This document shows positions 61,075 through 64,000 of a DNA stretch of 64,000 bases, piece by piece. Where the stretch lies: NCBI GenBank assembly GCA_947501625.1, contig CANMWN010000004.1, forward strand, positions 248,001 through 312,000, read 5' to 3'. Source of the DNA: an uncultured Flavobacteriaceae bacterium. Lineage in GTDB: Bacteria > Bacteroidota > Bacteroidia > Flavobacteriales > Flavobacteriaceae. Position 1 is the first letter of the stretch, and the number at the start of each line of letters is the position of its first letter. A program made the translations under genes and the position numbers. The notes below the pieces were generated by a model. It was not told the DNA's origin. It did no database searches and worked only from the letters and a program-made list of their open reading frames with translations.

Positions 61075-64000
61075 ATGAAAAAACTCTTATCAATTTTATA
61101 CTCTACTCGCCTTACAGCCATATTATTTATCGTTTTTGCAGCAGCCATGGGAATTGCTACATTTATTGAGAATGATTTTGGTACACAAACTGCAAAAAAA
61201 CTTATATATAACGCTTGGTGGTTTGAAGCAATCATGATCTTTTTTGCTATCAATTTTTTCGGAAATATCTTTAGATATAGATTGTATAGAAAAGAAAAAT
61301 GGTCGGTTTTATTCTTCCATATTGCGTTCTTATTCATCCTTATTGGTGCGGGAATTACTAGATACATAAGTTATGAAGGAATAATGCCAATCATTGAAGG
61401 AGAGTCTAGCAATGTGATGTTTTCTGAAGCCATTTATTTTGATGTGGTTGCTGATGATGGAAAAGATCAAAAGAAATCTAAACCCGACAAAGTTCTTTTA
61501 TCAGCTTTAGGGAAACCAAATTATACATTTACTGACAAATTCAGGGATAAAAAATTTACGTTTAATCTTGTTGAATATACACCATTTGCCAAAGAAGAAT
61601 TTGAGTTATCTGAAAATGGTGATGAATACTTACATTTTGTGGAATCGACTTCAGGTTCAAGACACGATCATTATATCAAAAGAGGCACGAGTCAATTGAT
61701 TCATAATGTGTTGGTTGGATTTGACAATATTAGTAACAATTCCATCGACATATTTACTGAAAACGATACGCTAAAATTAAAAACCAGCCACGAAGGAAGT
61801 TTCTTGAGAATGCGTGACCAATTCTCAGGAACTATTGCTAAAGATTCTGTTCAAAATTTAAACTTACTGTCTTTACATCAATTGGCTGGATTAAGTTTTG
61901 TGATACCTGAATCGACCATAAAAGGATCTTACAAAGTTGTAAGAGGTGAGCGAGAAGAAAATCCTATTGACAGATTGGTTTTTGATGTTACTGTTGGTAA
62001 CGAGACTAAACAACTAGTTGTAAATGGCGGACAATACAATATTGAAAACCCTGTAAAAATAAGTGTAGGCGGACTTAATTTTAGAGTTAATTACGGCTCA
62101 AGACAATTGACATTACCTTTTCACGTAAAACTCAGAGATTTTCAGTTAGAAAATTATCCTGGCTCTCAAAGTCCAATGTCATACGCTAGTGAAGTAACCG
62201 TTATTGACCCTAAAGAAACTTTTGATTTCAGAATCTACATGAATCATATCTTAAATTATAGAGGTTATAAATTCTTCCAATCTAGTTATGAAATTACCGA
62301 TGAGTATGAAGAAACTAGGCTATCAGTAAATCATGATGCTTGGGGAACTACCATCACATATATAGGTTATATAATGCTGTTCTTCGGAATGACATTTATC
62401 TTGTTTTTAAAAGGTACTCGTTTCACCGACTTAAAAAGAAATCTTGATAAAATAAAAGCAAAAAAAGCGACATTAACTTTAGCGTTGCTATGCTCTTTAT
62501 CTTTTAGTTTTGCACAACACAATGAGCATCAACTTACCGATCAACAAATAGACTCTCTTTTACAAACTCACAAAGTTGATAAAGAGCACGCAGAAAGATT
62601 TAGCAAACTGGTAGTTCAAGATGCTGGAGGTAGAATGAAGCCTTTACATACTTTTGCTTCTGAATTATTGAGAAAAGTAAGTAAAAAAGACACTTACAAA
62701 GGGTTGGATGCCAATCAAGTTTTTCTTTCTATTCAGCAAAATCCTCGTTTTTGGTTCAACACACCAATTGTATATATCAAAAAAGACAATACTAAATTAA
62801 GAGATATTATTGGCATTCCACATGAGCAAAAATATGCAAGACTATCAGATTTCTTTACTAATAAGGGAATCTATAAAATTGCTGATATCCAAGAAAAAGC
62901 ATTTAAGAAGAAAATCAAAAACAAGTTTGAAGAAAGTGTTATAAATGTTGATAGACGTGTCAACTTATTTTACTCAAGTATTTTTGGTGATTTATTTAGA
63001 ATATTCCCTATTCCAAATGATGCTACCAACAAATGGGTTTCTCATAACGAATTAGAAGCAAGTAAGTTTTCTGGAACCGATTCTGTTTTTGTAAAACAAA
63101 TTTTACCTGTATATCTTCAAACTCTATTGGCTTCCAAAGCAGCAAATGATTATACAAAATCTGATGAGATTTTGGAAGGTATTCAGAACTTTCAAAAAAA
63201 GTATGGTAGTGAAGTATATCCATCGCAAAAAAAGATTGATTTAGAGGTTTTCTATAATAAAAATGACATTTTCAAAAACTTATTTTGGCAATACATGCTT
63301 GCAGGTGTTTTACTGTTCATTTTTATTATTACTAACATCTTTAACAACTCTAAAATTGTTAGAACACTTATAAAAATAAGTACTGGAATAGTCGTTTTAT
63401 TATTCGTTTATCATACAGTAGGACTTGGAATTCGATGGTATATTTCTGGTCATGCTCCTTGGAGTAATGGCTACGAAGCAATGATTTATGTTTCTTGGGC
63501 TACCATGTTGTTTGGGTTATTATTCGGAAGAAAATCGGTATTAACTATTGCTGCAACTACTTTTGTTGTTGCTATGATTTTGATGTTTGCGCACATGAAC
63601 TGGATGGATCCAGAGATTGCAAACCTTGTACCTGTTTTAGACTCTTATTGGGTGTTAATACATGTATCAATCATTGTAGCAAGTTATGGGCCATTTACAC
63701 TCTCGATGATTCTTGGAATGCTTGCTTTATTATTGATGATTTTAACAACTCAAAAGAATAAAAAGAAACTTGACCTAATGATTAAAGAATTGACAATAAT
63801 CAATGAAATGTCAATGACTTTAGGTGTAGTATTATTAACTATCGGAAACTTTTTAGGTGCTATTTGGGCAAATGAAAGTTGGGGAAGATATTGGGGCTGG
63901 GATCCAAAAGAAACTTGGGCGTTAATTAGTATTATGATTTATGCTTTTGTCTTGCATGCACGTTTAGTTCCTGGATTAAGAGGTAGATATCTATTCAACG
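61075..64000 (+). CDS. Cytochrome c biogenesis protein, CcsB-CcsA (ResB-ResC) fusion, 3' end outside the window
   Basis: At least 975 codons of one large membrane protein. The N-terminus has three membrane helices (S-T-R-L-T-A-I-L-F-I-V-F-A-A-A-M-G-I-A) and a long periplasmic region of ResB/CcsB type. A middle periplasmic segment after S-F-S-F-A-Q-H near residue 480 leads to several helices and the CcsA heme-handling motif W-A-N-E-S-W-G-R-Y-W-G-W-D-P-K-E-T-W near residues 944-961. It would export haem and attach it to cytochrome c apoproteins (system II). Fused CcsBA is usual in Bacteroidota and epsilonproteobacteria. The stop lies beyond position 64000. Confidence 0.92.
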   Translation, partial: MKKLLSILYSTRLTAILFIVFAAAMGIATFIENDFGTQTAKKLIYNAWWFEAIMIFFAINFFGNIFRYRLYRKEKWSVLFFHIAFLFILIGAGITRYISYEGIMPIIEGESSNVMFSEAIYFDVVADDGKDQKKSKPDKVLLSALGKPNYTFTDKFRDKKFTFNLVEYTPFAKEEFELSENGDEYLHFVESTSGSRHDHYIKRGTSQLIHNVLVGFDNISNNSIDIFTENDTLKLKTSHEGSFLRMRDQFSGTIAKDSVQNLNLLSLHQLAGLSFVIPESTIKGSYKVVRGEREENPIDRLVFDVTVGNETKQLVVNGGQYNIENPVKISVGGLNFRVNYGSRQLTLPFHVKLRDFQLENYPGSQSPMSYASEVTVIDPKETFDFRIYMNHILNYRGYKFFQSSYEITDEYEETRLSVNHDAWGTTITYIGYIMLFFGMTFILFLKGTRFTDLKRNLDKIKAKKATLTLALLCSLSFSFAQHNEHQLTDQQIDSLLQTHKVDKEHAERFSKLVVQDAGGRMKPLHTFASELLRKVSKKDTYKGLDANQVFLSIQQNPRFWFNTPIVYIKKDNTKLRDIIGIPHEQKYARLSDFFTNKGIYKIADIQEKAFKKKIKNKFEESVINVDRRVNLFYSSIFGDLFRIFPIPNDATNKWVSHNELEASKFSGTDSVFVKQILPVYLQTLLASKAANDYTKSDEILEGIQNFQKKYGSEVYPSQKKIDLEVFYNKNDIFKNLFWQYMLAGVLLFIFIITNIFNNSKIVRTLIKISTGIVVLLFVYHTVGLGIRWYISGHAPWSNGYEAMIYVSWATMLFGLLFGRKSVLTIAATTFVVAMILMFAHMNWMDPEIANLVPVLDSYWVLIHVSIIVASYGPFTLSMILGMLALLLMILTTQKNKKKLDLMIKELTIINEMSMTLGVVLLTIGNFLGAIWANESWGRYWGWDPKETWALISIMIYAFVLHARLVPGLRGRYLFN

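Noticed and set aside
1-64000. CRISPR array, complete insertion sequence, prophage or integrative element
   Set aside because: No regularly spaced repeats, transposase frames or structural phage genes were seen; the single recombinase and single palindromic repeat are the only mobile-type signals.

Overview
The window looks like a chromosome segment of a marine-type Flavobacteriaceae bacterium (Bacteroidota). It is very AT-rich, lacks clear Shine-Dalgarno sites and repeatedly carries the Bacteroidota sigma-factor -7 element TAnnTTTG in intergenic DNA. It encodes a tmRNA with the tag GENNYALAA and a secreted protein with a C-terminal type IX secretion (T9SS) sorting domain. There is no prophage block, CRISPR array or complete insertion sequence. 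The DNA is mostly core metabolism with a few accessory insertions.

Layout: (1) 1-3.5 kb, a small winged-helix regulator followed by four overlapping membrane-protein genes (DUF4173, unknown, DUF1361, DUF2809). (2) 3.5-5.4 kb, leftward genes for an NTF2-like protein, a DUF3820 protein and a saccharopine-dehydrogenase-like enzyme. (3) 5.5-5.9 kb, tmRNA (ssrA). (4) 5.9-13.1 kb, the branched-chain amino acid operon ilvD-ilvB-ilvN-ilvC-ilvA, preceded by what I read as two ribosome-mediated attenuators in series, each with its own Ile/Val-rich leader peptide. (5) 13.2-22.2 kb, a SAM-I riboswitch and a methionine/sulfur operon (metY, metX-like, a second PLP sulfhydrylase, cysH-like, metH split into two genes, metF). 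(6) 22.2-26.1 kb, a lone tyrosine recombinase, two glycosyltransferases and ftsE. (7) 26.2-35.98 kb, a TlpA-like lipoprotein, a large TPR protein paired with an outer-membrane beta-barrel, an unknown secreted protein, an M28 peptidase, a cupin, a UDG-fold protein and a DUF6122 protein. (8) 43.3-36.0 kb, leftward trp operon: promoter, leader peptide with three consecutive Trp codons, terminator, trpE, an unknown gene, trpG, trpD, trpC, a trpF-trpB fusion and trpA. (9) 43.5-54.1 kb, asnB, an XRE-DUF4870 protein, a CPBP protease, a GIN-domain protein, an M2 (ACE-like) peptidase, an unknown secreted protein, trxB, a haloperoxidase-like T9SS substrate and tRNA-Pro. (10) 54.2-64 kb, an MBOAT acyltransferase with a probable SGNH partner, udk, an FtsB/DivIC-like gene, both methylmalonyl-CoA mutase subunits, and a large cytochrome c biogenesis (CcsB-CcsA) gene cut by the window end.

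The strongest theme is RNA-level control of amino acid synthesis: tandem ilv attenuators, a SAM-I riboswitch for methionine and a Trp attenuator. The most unusual coding feature is the trpF-trpB fusion, whose TrpF half carries a 22-residue in-frame insertion encoded by a palindromic repeat. The same trp operon also holds an unrelated gene of unknown function between trpE and trpG. All assignments come from reading the sequence and family knowledge; no database search was run.
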